DNA from: Proteles cristata cristata
Lineage: Eukaryota; Chordata; Mammalia; Carnivora; Hyaenidae
Direction of reading: 5' to 3'
Assembly (NCBI GenBank): GCA_017311185.1
Contig: JAESUZ010005463.1
Location: forward strand, 538,460 to 602,459
DNA: 64,000 nucleotides
The notes beneath the pieces are model-generated. The model ran no database searches. It was not told the DNA's origin and worked only from the letters and a program-made list of their open reading frames with translations. Each line of letters begins with the position of its first letter. Positions within the stretch are counted from its first letter, which is position 1. A program made the position numbers and the translations under genes. Positions 25,001 through 37,000 of this stretch are shown piece after piece.

Positions 25001-28000
25001 ATAATGAAGGGCTGATGACAGAGCTAAGTTAGACTTCTTGTTCTAGGGTGCCTGGCTGCAAAAATAATCCCTATGGAAAACTAGTTCTGGACATTAGCTA
25101 GCTTCTGACTAACGTGTGCAGTGTGGCCCCCTGGTGAGAATTGGCAAAAAAGGTCTTCCTGGTAGACAAGCTCTAAAAGACTTCTTCCCCTAGAGGGGTT
25201 GTGCACTAGCTTGCTCAGCCAGGTGACTTTATGTCATGCATAAGGGACATGGTGGTGTCTGGGAGCTCAGAATAAAAGTCTGCCTGTGGACTTTCACACA
25301 TATAGTGATATTATAGGAGAATAAGTCTGATGGTACATATGGAATCTCTTTAAATTAGCCCAGTAGTTAAATAAGCCAACTAACTTGGCAGAGAAGGACA
25401 ATTCACTGGCCTCACACCTACTGACATGCTCAGTTTCATGATATATGACATTCCTGTGGCTTTGTCAGTGTCCAAGACACTGATGCCCAGTACACCTGGC
25501 AACACCGCAGGCCCAGATTGGTAGGGAGAGCTACCTTGCTCAAAGCACCATGTGGGAAAACAAAAATGTTTCTGTCAACTCTCTCTTTTAAAGTACAATA
25601 CACTTGGGGTACCTGGGTGGCTCAGTGGGTTAAGTGTCCGACTTCGGCCCAGGTCATGATCTCCCAGTTCATGGGTTCGAGCCCTGCATAGGGTTCTGTG
25701 CAGGCAACTCAGAGCTTGGAGCCCGTTTCAGATTCTGTGTCTCCCTCTCTCTCTGCCCCTCCCCAACTCATGCTGTGTCTCTCTCTGTCTCAAAAATAAA
25801 TTAAAAACTATAAAAAAAAATTTAAAGTACAATACACTTACTTTGGGTCTTGGCAGATGTATGGATAACTGCACACGCCCCGGCAGTAAAGCTGGTACTG
25901 GCGGTGAGTCCCAAGGATCTCAAAGTTAAACGTCTGGTCAAAGGTCCCAATGTCAGCAGAAGAGAAGTGTATTCGCAAGGTCACCTCACTGTTGGCTGGC
26001 ACGATCCACCGGAAATGGTTCAGCCTGCCAATGACCACAGGGCTTTTAGACAGAGAAGGCTTCCTCTGGGCTAGGAGCAGGCAGGACAGCTGCCTGGGAG
26101 GAGTCCCCGCCAGCCGGGATTGGGCACAGCCATGTAGAGGGTCCTACAGGCAGGACGGCTCTCTTCCCATCTGGTGTTGGGACAGCCACTCTCTCTATTT
26201 GGGCTTCAATTACCCCTCTCCCCCACCCTTGGGTGGTCCAGAGGCCCACCTGATGAATTTCTCCTGAGAGAACTGCCCAGAGAAGCTGCTCTGGTCCACG
26301 TCTGACAGGGGGGCAATGGCTCCAGACATTGCCCCAGAAAGGACCTTCCTGTTGAAGGCCATGCGACGTTTGTCCTTCTGAGTGTCTCGGGCCTGATCTG
26401 CCTTTTCTTTCAGTTTCTGTCTGCTTCCCTTAGAGGAGGTGGTCTGCTCCTCCTGGGCCTTAATTAAAAATAAGCATGAGGTCTTAAATACTCATTTGCA
26501 TACACACGAACAGACACAAAGATACCCACAACACGTTTGCTGTCTGGGATGGCTGCACTGCAGGTCCAGGATGCCGGCAGCTGCTTAGAGCAGAGGAGGG
26601 CCCAGATGACTGTCCTAGCAGAGAAGAGGAGTAGTGTAGAGAGAAGTCTAGTGCTTTCCTTGGCAGCCCGTTCCCCGAGGAGGCCAAAGCCTAGAGAAAG
26701 CTTGAAGCTGCAGGGAATGTGTTCCTATATGCATTTTGTCGTGTTTCCTCAGTACTTTTTACTTTAGACCCCTCAGCCCCTCCTAATCACACTGACTTTT
26801 GACAGACCAGACCTGTGTTCTGACAGAATATTCCATACTCTGAAATTTTCTATTTTTAGAGTGTCATTTCCCTTATTCCTTTATTCCCTGTAGTTTTTGT
26901 AAGATAGAAATTAGGCTTCAAAGCTTGATTTGATTCACAGAGGATGCAGTAAGTGTCACACTTCAACATAATGAGGGACAAAAACAATGCCATGTCAACC
27001 CATGATTACAGATACAGTGTGTTCATGTGGCTGGAGTGGTGCCCACCAGAGCTGGCCATGGTGAAGTGGGCTTCTGCCTTTGCAGCTGCTGGTCACCTGT
27101 GGGAGGAGGCTCTGGGCTCACAGTGTGCATCTTGTTCCCCAACAAAGCACTGCTTTTTGTTTTGTATCAGTTGGTGTTCCTCAATTAATACTTTGCTAGG
27201 GATAACAGAATAGTGTTTTTCTTTCTTTTTAAAAAATGTTTATTTTTGAGACAGAGATAGAGCACGTGTGTGAGAGGTGGGGAGGAGCAGAGAGAGAGGT
27301 GGGGGAGAGAAGATCAGAAGCAGGCTCTGTGTTGACAGCAGAGAGCTCAATGTGGGGCTGAAACTCACGATCCATGAGATCATGACCTGAGCCAAAGTTG
27401 GCAGGCGAGAATTCTACCACTGAACCACCAATGCGACCTGAGCTGAAGTTGGATGCTTAACCGACTGAGCCACCCAGGTGCTCTGTGTTTTTCTAATTCT
27501 ACTCCTCTTTCTACAGTTTTAGTTGCCATTCTTCCAGAATGAAGTGTCTTCTGACAATTGGAGGTGAACTAGAGTTTCTCCTAAAATGGTAAGTTAAAGA
27601 ATGCTTAACCTTATTCTGTTTGTGGCTCATTTTAGGGAAAGAGGTTGGTGTCATAGTTACCTCTGATGTTGGCAATTTTTAAATCTTTTTTATTTGGACT
27701 CTGTTTTAGAAAGAACTGCCCATGCATGCTGCTGATCTCAAATAATAATTTTTTTAAAATAGTTTATTGTCAAGTTGGTTTCCACATAATACCCAGTGCT
27801 CATCCCAACAAGTGCCCTCCTACATGCCCATCAACCCCCTTCCCTTCTCCTCCACCCCATTAGCTCTGAGTTTGTTCTCAGCATTCAAGAGTCTCTCATG
27901 GTTTTCTTCCCTCCCTCTCCCCCACTATTTTTCCCCTTCTCCCCCATGGTCCTCCATTAAGTTCATCCTAATCCACCTATACATGCATACATATGGTATC

Positions 28001-31000
28001 TGTCCTTTTCTGCCTTACTTATTTCGCTTCAAATGATAATTTCTTTTTTTCCTAAATTTTTATTTATTTTTGAGAGGGGGAGAGAGAAAGCAAGTAGGGG
28101 AGGGACAGAGAATGGGGGACAGAGGATCCAAAGCTGGCTAACCGACAGCAGTGAGCCCGATGTGGGGCTTGAACTCTCGAACTACGAGATTATAACCTGA
28201 AGTCAGATGCTCAACTGACTGAGCCATCCAGGTGACCCTCAGATGACAATTTCTTACTTACTTGTAAACAGCAGTTTGAGGGGGTCTCTTAACCTAACCA
28301 AGCCTTAGCAAGAGCCTATAGGTGATTTTATTTATTTAAATGTTGTTATTTATTTTTTGAGAGAGAGAGAGAGACAGAGCATGGGCTGAGAAAGGGCAGA
28401 GAAAGAGGGAGAAACAGAACCTGAAGCAGGCTCCAGGCTCTGAGCTGTCAGCACAGAGCCTGATGTGGGGCTCAAACTTGTGAACCACAAGATCATGACC
28501 TGAGTGCAAGCTGGATGCTCAACTGACTGAGCCACCCAGGCGCTCCCAGGCAATTTTATTATTCTTGCTGTGATGTATGTTTTGTAGGAGGCTATGCAGA
28601 GAGATTCAGATTTGGGGCCATCAAAGTCCTCTGGGAATAAAAAGCCTCTCTATAGTTCTTAATATATATACCTTCTGTATATTATTGGTCAAATCTATTT
28701 TTCCTTTGTGGTTTATTCTATTAATTGCATATCTATTTTCTTTTAATTGTATATGATTTTATTTGGATTGGTTATACTTTTAATTTTTAAAAAATGTTCA
28801 TTTATTTATTTTGAGAGAGAGTGAGAGAGCAGGGGAGAGGAACAGAGAGAAAAAGTGTGAGAGAGAATCCCAAGCAGGCTCCATACTGTCGGCATGAAGC
28901 TCAATGCTAGGTTCAAGCTCACAAACTGAATTCAAGAGTTGGATGCTCAACTGACTGAGCTTATATTTTTGATCCAGCTGGAATTATTTTTACTGTATTG
29001 TGTCAATAAAGAGATAAAAAGTGAGTTTGCCAAAACATCCAATCATCTTGATAAATTCTTTGGTAATCTGCTCTTTTGCTAGTGCTGTGACTTGCCTTCA
29101 TTTGTGTCTGTGGATTCTTGTATGCTCATGCACTATGTGAACTATCTTATCTTCCCAACAAACTCTAATATCTTTTCTTTCCTTTTTTTTTTTTTTTTAA
29201 ATTTTTAATATTTTATTTCTAGGAGACAGAGTGACAGCGTGAGCAGGGGAGGGTCAGAGAGAGACGGAGACACAGAATCTGAAATAGGCTCCAGGCTCTG
29301 AGCTGGCAGTCAGCACAGAGCCCGACGCGGGGCTTGAACCCACGAACTGCGAGATCATGACCCAAGCGAAAGTCGGACGCTTAACCGACTAAGCCACACA
29401 GGCGCCCCTCTAATATCTTTTCTTAAAAGAGCTGGTTTTGCTTACTATTTTTTCTCATACATGATCTTCAGAGCAATTTGACAAGTTCCCTAGACCATCC
29501 CATGGGGACTAAAAAGGGTGGAAGATGAGAATGAGCCATTTTGAGAGAGGGTCATGCGAGGTCCCCCAGCAGGATCCCTGATGAGTCAAGGGCAAACACA
29601 TCAGTGAGCATGACACTCAACACTGTACTCAATTTTGGACCATGTGGAGGGTGACCTCTTCCATCTGCCAGTCTGAAGTCCTGCCAAGGTCAGGAGGGCA
29701 AGATGGCTAGCTTGATCTTTACCTTCACAGAGCCCATGGTGCTTGAAATCTCTGGTTCTGCTTCTCCTTCTCTTTTCTCCTCCAGCAGGGGGAGCTCTTC
29801 AGATGGTGGGCTCACAAACACAAAATGCTTCAGGATTTCTGTTGTGGCCAGAGGCAGCCTCTTCATGGGGAAGGAGATGATTGAGAATAAGGCCGGAGGT
29901 GGGATGGGTGGGCCAGAGGAACCCAGACCCAAGATGTCCAGGATCTAAAGGAAAAGCCCATGGTTAATTTCCTATGCACAGGGTGGGATTCCCCTAACTG
30001 CCTCCCTGAGTGAGCAGAGGGTGGTTCAGACTCTCCTGCCTTTTCCTCAGCATTCTTGGGAGATGCCCCTGCCATGGGCATGTGTCAGGGGAGGGGTGTG
30101 AAAGCCTCTTACACAGCTCTACAGGTCTTTCTAGACCCCTACATTCCTAGACCAGGCAGGGGTACTTGCTGTGGCCGCACGCTCCATGTACCTTTCTCAT
30201 CATGGTCCTTGTCACTTTACTCTGTCTCTGCTGTTAGATGTTATATAAACTCCACTGGGACAGAAGCCAGGACCATACAGCACAGGGCCTAGCATATAGT
30301 AGGCACTCAAAAATATGTTTTAGAGAATAGCTCTTAAGGCTCTGATGTCTATAGTACAGAGCTGTTCTACCTGTTTTCGCGTCTTGTATTAAGTGTTCTT
30401 TTACCTTTAAACGTTCTTTCATTCTAATGCTGAAAGATAGGGGTGGAACAGGTCAAATACAGCAAAGAAAAAAAAAAAGCCAAGGTTCTAGGAATGGGTT
30501 AAAGGATGGAAAGGAAGAGAGAAGTCAAAAAGAACCTGGGGAGGAAATTTATTCCTATAGCATTCTCCCCTTCTGCTCTGATATATACTGAAGGAGCATC
30601 TTCCAGAGCAGACACATTTAAAATTTCGCAGCAGCATCCTTCTCAGCAGGGCGCCCTTCAGAATAAGCATGCTATCTCTAGATTTGTCATCATCGAAACG
30701 GTGTTACAGCCCACTGGAGCACCCGTTCTGTGGACCAAATGGGCTATTAGGCCAAGCAGGCAACTGTCTTCATGGAATCCTGCGTTTCTAACCTGCCCGG
30801 CAGGTGGCTAAAAACCTAATGCTTAGCTAATGTTAGCTCCCAGGGTTTGAATGTCTGTGAGAGAAAGGAATGAAGAGTTTGTACCAAATGTTAAATTAAT
30901 ATGGCCAGGGTTAAAGAACTTTACAATCATCAGTCTAACGTGTGGCTTGGAAATGTGGAGAGGAAAAAAAAAAAAGGCAAGCAGATCATCTTGGCTATAG

Positions 31001-34000
31001 TACTGGAGTGCTAAGCAAGATGAGATGTTCCTTTTTCAAAAAACATATTTCTAGGGGGAAAATGGCCAGGATGCCTTACCTAAGGCTGAGTGGAGGCGGA
31101 ACTATAAAACGAATGGCGTTGTGTCTTCTGCCCTTTGGCCCACCTGGCCCACTGTGGTGGACTCTCGCTGTGAGGCCACATCACACCCTAATCTGCCCCC
31201 TTGAGGAACTACCTGTGTTCTCCCATCAACCCTTACCTGCCATACATTCCTCTTAGGCTCTGTTCTCTCTTTGTCAAGGTTGTGTCTAATTTCTGATAGA
31301 CTAAACCAGAGATCAGCAAACTGTGCAGCCCCCCCACCCCCCCACCCCCGGTCAAGTTCGGCCTGTTACCTGCTTTTGTAAATAAAGTTTTATTGGAATA
31401 AAGTCATTGATTTACACATTGGTGGTGATTGTGACAGAGACTGTATGATCTGCAGCCTAAACTATTTGCTTTCTGGTGTTTTACAGAAAAAACTCATCCT
31501 CAGACAAAAGGCTATAGTAACTGTCTCCTTCAAACCATTCCCCAAGGGACTTCTGGATATGCAATATTTTCTAGGGATAAAAAGCTATCTAATAAATAGT
31601 ATGACTTCTGTCACTAAAGAAAGCTTGTGGGAACAAGATATTAAAGTAGTTGAGCCTCTTTCTTCATCCTACAGTATACCTACCTTGCCAGCCTGTAACA
31701 CTGGTATTATCGATATTAAAAATCAACCCCATAGGCAGCTTCTTTCTTTTTATGAGGTTAGGTGGAGTAATTTAGATCTGTGGAACTTTCTATGGATTTT
31801 CACCAATTAGAAAAAGGTTCTTTTAGCCATTGTTATTTTCTTTCCAAGGGGTTAATCAGAGATTAAAGGAATTAAAGGGATACAGAAAGAAACACCTTAA
31901 TGGCAATTAATATAAGACCTGCTACCTGATTCATTACATCTCCATCCTGGAGAAGAGTCTGTACCTGATCCCCCTTGGGAAGCCTGTCATTCTCCAGGGC
32001 CTGCTTCCAGCTCAGGCCTTCCATGTCGGGTGTCTGGATGTTTATGAATGGCACGCCTAGATCCTTCTTCCCCTCGTGGTCCTCCTCCCCGTCACCCTCT
32101 CCTCCATCGCTCCGCTCCTCCAGTGCCCGGAGCTTCTCCAGACGCTCCCTCTCGGCCTTTTCCCGCTCCTGGCGCTCCTTTTCAGCTCTCTCCTTCTCTG
32201 CACGCTCCCTCTCTCGGTCCTTGCGGCCTCGGCGTCCACTCGAAGGAACCTGGCGCTGGTCATCAGGCTCATGGGGCATGTCCTCGGAGCCTATGTGATG
32301 CACTAGAATGCCTTGCTTCCGGTCCCAGTACATCAGGATGTTCTGAACATCTTTGAGAGTCAGATCATAGGTCTTAAATCTCTGGGCCAGTAACTTGTCA
32401 GTGTCCTTCAGGAGGTCCCCCTCACTGTCCTCTGGTTCCTGGACAAGGGGCAACCCAAGCATGTGGCTATCTGACACTTGGTTCCTTTTCTTCTTGCTCA
32501 GTTCCTCCTTCTCAGCTAACTGTTCCCTGACAGATACTTTCCTTTCTACGGCATCCATCTTGACCTCTACTTTGGTAAAAGTAAGAGTCTAGAAAGCAAA
32601 ACACATAAAACATGCTTAAAACATTTCTCTACTGGAGAAAAACAGCATAAGGGAGAGCTAGAGTATGTTGTGTTTTAAAAGGAGGCCCCACAGGGCTCCA
32701 GGCACCTCTTACAGACACAGGGCCTGTGTCTGTGTCTGCATCACCATGGGGGTCTTGTTAAAATATCCTCTCTATGGTCCTTGGTGGGGGGGGGAGCAAA
32801 CAGGACTTCAGAATTTGGCTGTGCCTGGCTTTTACAAAATATGTATTTAATTAATCTGGCCTGGAGAAACTAACTTGATTCCTTTTCTCCTGGCCTTTTA
32901 AACTTGCTTTGTGGGCTCTGATTTTCTTCTCTGGATGGAAACCCCACAGGTTTTTGTTCATTCTTTGACGACATGAAGTCCAGCTGAGTGGAATGATCAC
33001 TGCCTGAAGTGCGGCCCAGAACCCCCTTTCTCGCTGACAGTGCCCCTCCTCCCTGAGGCTGGGCTCTGAGGCAGGCTTGGCTGGCTTCCCCTCACCTCAC
33101 TGTACCAACGGAGGGGAGGGGTCTGGCCACTACTGTGTCTTTCTCCACTGTCAGTAGAGTCACTGCGAAGACACCGGAAGTTCTGTCCAGACATGAGATT
33201 TCAGGCAGAGGACTTTGTGTGGTAGGAAGGGCAGAGAGGGGCAGGGAGGGCTTGCCCTTGGAGGATTGCAGGCACCTAGCACAGAGTGGCGGAGGCCTGG
33301 CGCAGTGGAGACTCCAGGCCTGCTTGCTTCCAGTGCTTGGTTCTGCCCCCAAGCCTGGGCCGCTTCGGCATGCTCAGACCCTGCTCCTCCCTGAGCGCTA
33401 CCTCATTGCGACCTAATTCCTAATTCCTAAGAGCCTAATTCCTCTGCCCTTACATCTGCCCAGATGTGGTCACTGTGCCTTGCTCACCTACTGGGACCAG
33501 TCTGCATCTTGTCTGGGAGTCTGGCTTGAGCTTCACGCTCAGAGCGCCCAGTGCTGAAATAGTCACTGTGCATACCAGCTGGCTAGCCACCCTCCTCGGC
33601 TGTGAGCTCTGCCCTCGGCACTGTCCTGGCTCTTCTGCTTTTCCTGGGTCACGGCCACAGAGATGTGACTGCTAAGCTTGGCAGGCTGATAAACCATCAC
33701 TACTTGCCTGCAAGGACAAGCTTATGTTGGAGTGACTTCCTTGACTGTTGTCAAGATAAGCTGCTGGTTGAACACAGGGCTCCACTGACTTTGTGGCTTA
33801 CAGAGGCCAAATGTGAATACCAGCCCATTCGGCATGATCCAGGGGCCTTGGGGGGACAGTGGAAAGTGCAAGGACTGTAGTCAGACATAAATGGGTGAGG
33901 TCCTAGACCTGCGACTTTGTCTCTCACAACCCCAGACAGGGTTCATGTCTCTGAACCTCACAGGGTGGAAGGGAGGCCAAAATGACAGAATTACATAAAG

Positions 34001-37000
34001 TGCAGCCAGAGCTCTTGGCACACAATCAGCTTTCGACAAATGCTGGCAATCTTCCCTCCTACCTTCTGCTCTACCGCAAAATCCAAACAGTATCAGGTCA
34101 ATTTTGTGGAAGGGAAATGTACTGGATTGAGCAGCAGTGGCTGCTCTCTCTGTTCTGCCTCTTGTTAAGGAGCAAGAGAAGGTTGCTACCTGCCGGTTTA
34201 CTGTTTGAGATTTTTTCGTAAGAGGTTCCTCCTTTACTGGTCCTTGCTTTGGCCTTTTGACCTTTCGTTTTAGCTCATCTTCTTCCTTTTGCCGCTCAAG
34301 CTCCTGCTGTAATTTCTTTTCATGCATCTCCCTTGCCAGCCTCTCCAGCTCCCTTCATCAAACCAAGCAGAGAAAAGAGTTCAGAGCCTCTCCGGTACTG
34401 CCTGTCCCCCCCGCACCCCCCCACCCCCAAATCTGGGAGTGTCCAATGGAGGGACATGGGCAGAGCTTTCTTAGGCATAAAAAGAAAGAATGAACAAATG
34501 AAATCTGGATAAATAGGAAGGAAGGAAGGAAGGAAGGAAGGAAGGAAGGAAGGAAGGAAGGAAGGAAGGAAGGAAAGGAGAGAGCCAGGGAGGGAGGGAG
34601 AGAAGAAGGGAAGTGAAGGAAAGGTAGAAAATAGGGTCTCTGAAAAGTCATTCAGCCAAACTGATTAACTCAAACTCAACTAAGAGGACTTTTCAGTCTG
34701 TATTTCTAACCCAATTTTCCTTCATAGGAGAGCAAGGCAAGGGCTAAAAACAAGTTTGATGTTAGCAGTTTTCAAAAAGTAACTTGCAAAGATTGTTCTG
34801 ATATCAGTTCAGATGTGGTTCAGCCTCCTACACTTGTCACATTTAATGTCCAGACAATAAGAAATGGTGCTTTATTTACTTTTTTTAAAAAACATTTATT
34901 CATTTTTGAGAGACAGAGAGAAACAGAGTGTGAGTGGGGCAAGGGGAGAGAGAGAGAGGGGGAGACACAGGATCCGAAGCAGGCTCCAGGCTCTGAGCTG
35001 CCAGCACAGAGCCCGATGTGGTGCTCAAACTCGAGCTGTGAGATTATGACCCAAGTTGAAGTCAGATGCTTATCTGACTGAGCCACCCAGGTGCTGCAAG
35101 AAATGTTTTAAATAGCAGTCCCTAATGGACTGGAGCCACGGTGGTGGATATGAAAGCCACATTCCTTTCCTTTCTCTCTCCCTTCCTGCTATGGATTCAG
35201 CTGGGCCTGCCCTGTTGTCAACGGCAGAGGGAGCAATAAGGCTGAGACACCAAATATAAACAAGCATGGAGGGGACAGCATTTCTAAAAGTACAAAACCC
35301 ATTTGTTTTCATCTCTAGGAATCCCTGAGACTCTATCCACTGAAGCCAACTCATCATTTCCACGTGTGTGTGTGTGTGTGTGTGTGTGTGACACAAACAA
35401 GTCATGGCTGAGTTTTGAGGATCAGATTTATATTTTCCAACTTCACTATGAAATAAATTCCTGAAAGTAATGACCTGGATGAGATAGAAAAGAGGTTCCT
35501 TTGGAATCCCAAAGCTAGGATTTTTATACCTTTGGAGTACTGGGTTTGTTTGCTTGTTGTTTATCTATTTAACTGTTTATTTTTAAGAGAGAGACAGAGA
35601 GAGAGACAGAGAGGGAGGGAGGGAGGGAGAGGGGCAGAGAGAGAGAGGGAGACAGAGGATCTGAAGCAGGCATTGTGCTGACAGCACAGAGCCCGATGCC
35701 AGGCTCAAACTCATGAACTGTGAGATCATGACCTGAGCTGAAGACAGGTGCTTAACTGACCAAGCTGCCAGATACCACCTGGGCATTTTTATTAGATGAA
35801 ATGCCTTGCCATGCAGATGAAGAAATGAGGGCATACTACGGTGGAAGAAAGGGCATAAAAGCTCTTTGGGGTCAGTGGGAAGAGTCTGGAGGTGGAAGGA
35901 GGCTGCCTCCCTCTACAGTAGGGCAAGTATCTTGGCTTGCCTCTTTCAATGTTGGGAACTGGCAGGGAATGTGAAGGGAAGCAATATACCCTTCTCTCCT
36001 GGCACATTTAAAGATCTGAGGGCAGAAAGGACATATATCCTGCTGCCCAACCTGTATCTGAGACAGCCCGAGTCTCCTGGGCCCCAGGTGGTGTGGAAGA
36101 GATCCAGTCAGTCCTGTGTGGTCCCCAGTGACAGGGACAGAAAGTGGCTGAGTCTCTGGTGAACTGCCCAGGCCAAGGATCAAGTGGGAGAGGCAGCCAG
36201 AACTCAGAGGACAGATAACACCACAAAAGGCCAAGATAATGGCCAGGGAAGGAGAAATGGCTCAGCTCTGGGGAGTGACCTTTAAGTTCATGTCAAGAGA
36301 ATGACCCCTCCGCCATCTGCTGTGGACACCTGAGCACAGAAGATGAACCACACCCAGGGGGCAGTGGTCAGGAGAAGCTTGCAGCAGCCCTCGCAGAGCA
36401 GCCGGAAGTCCCCCACCATTATATCATATGACCTTCCCTCTAGTGTCAGATGCCCTCCAGAGAGAAGGAGGGAGAGGACAATGACAGAACCCTGAAAGGC
36501 TGCAGCAACCAATAAGCCTCGGTGGTCAAGGCGTTTTCCTGCTCTTAGCAGGTCATCCTCCTGGGTCTCCCTTGGTCACACTGTTCCCCTGGAAGATGAT
36601 CCCGTCTCCAGGATGGGCCGTGTGGTACTCCTCGGGGGTGGGGGAACCACTTCCACTCTGACTAGCCCTTGATTCTGACCTCTTCTTCCTCTCCCGGAGG
36701 GCCTGTTGAACCTCTCGATTGAACACAATTTTCTCCTCCTCTGTCATGGCATCATATTCTTCCTCGTCCATATTTTGGAGACGCTCCTTCTCTTTCTCAA
36801 TTGCCTCCCTGCGTTTGGTCTCTGTGGAGGGAACAGAGATGGAAAGTGAGGGAAAGTGACTCACCAGTCTTGGCTGCAGGGCCCTTAGTGGCTCAGCTTG
36901 CAGCCCACATTGGGTATGGAGGGTCTGCGCCAGGGAGAGGTGGCTGTGGTGCCGCGGGGGCATTCCTGATCTCTGGTGGGCCTTTTTTCACTCACACAGT

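Noticed and set aside
27400..27434. A functional tRNA-Gly gene
   Set aside because: Only the 5' half is present. The anticodon arm 3' side, T arm and acceptor 3' strand are replaced by SINE sequence.
31975..32356. Several plus-strand open frames of 76-107 codons
   Set aside because: They are the complement of the charged exon 10. Ser/Arg/Pro-rich products are the expected shadow of Glu/Arg/Lys codons.
31872..32558. A 228-codon minus-strand open frame that looks like a single-exon gene
   Set aside because: It is exon 10 of HYDIN with read-through into intron past the donor at 31,964. The ATG is internal and the acceptor at 32,588 opens the exon.
34517..34576. CRISPR-like or satellite array
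   Set aside because: It is a simple tetranucleotide microsatellite. No repeat-spacer order is seen anywhere in the window, and the genome is mammalian.
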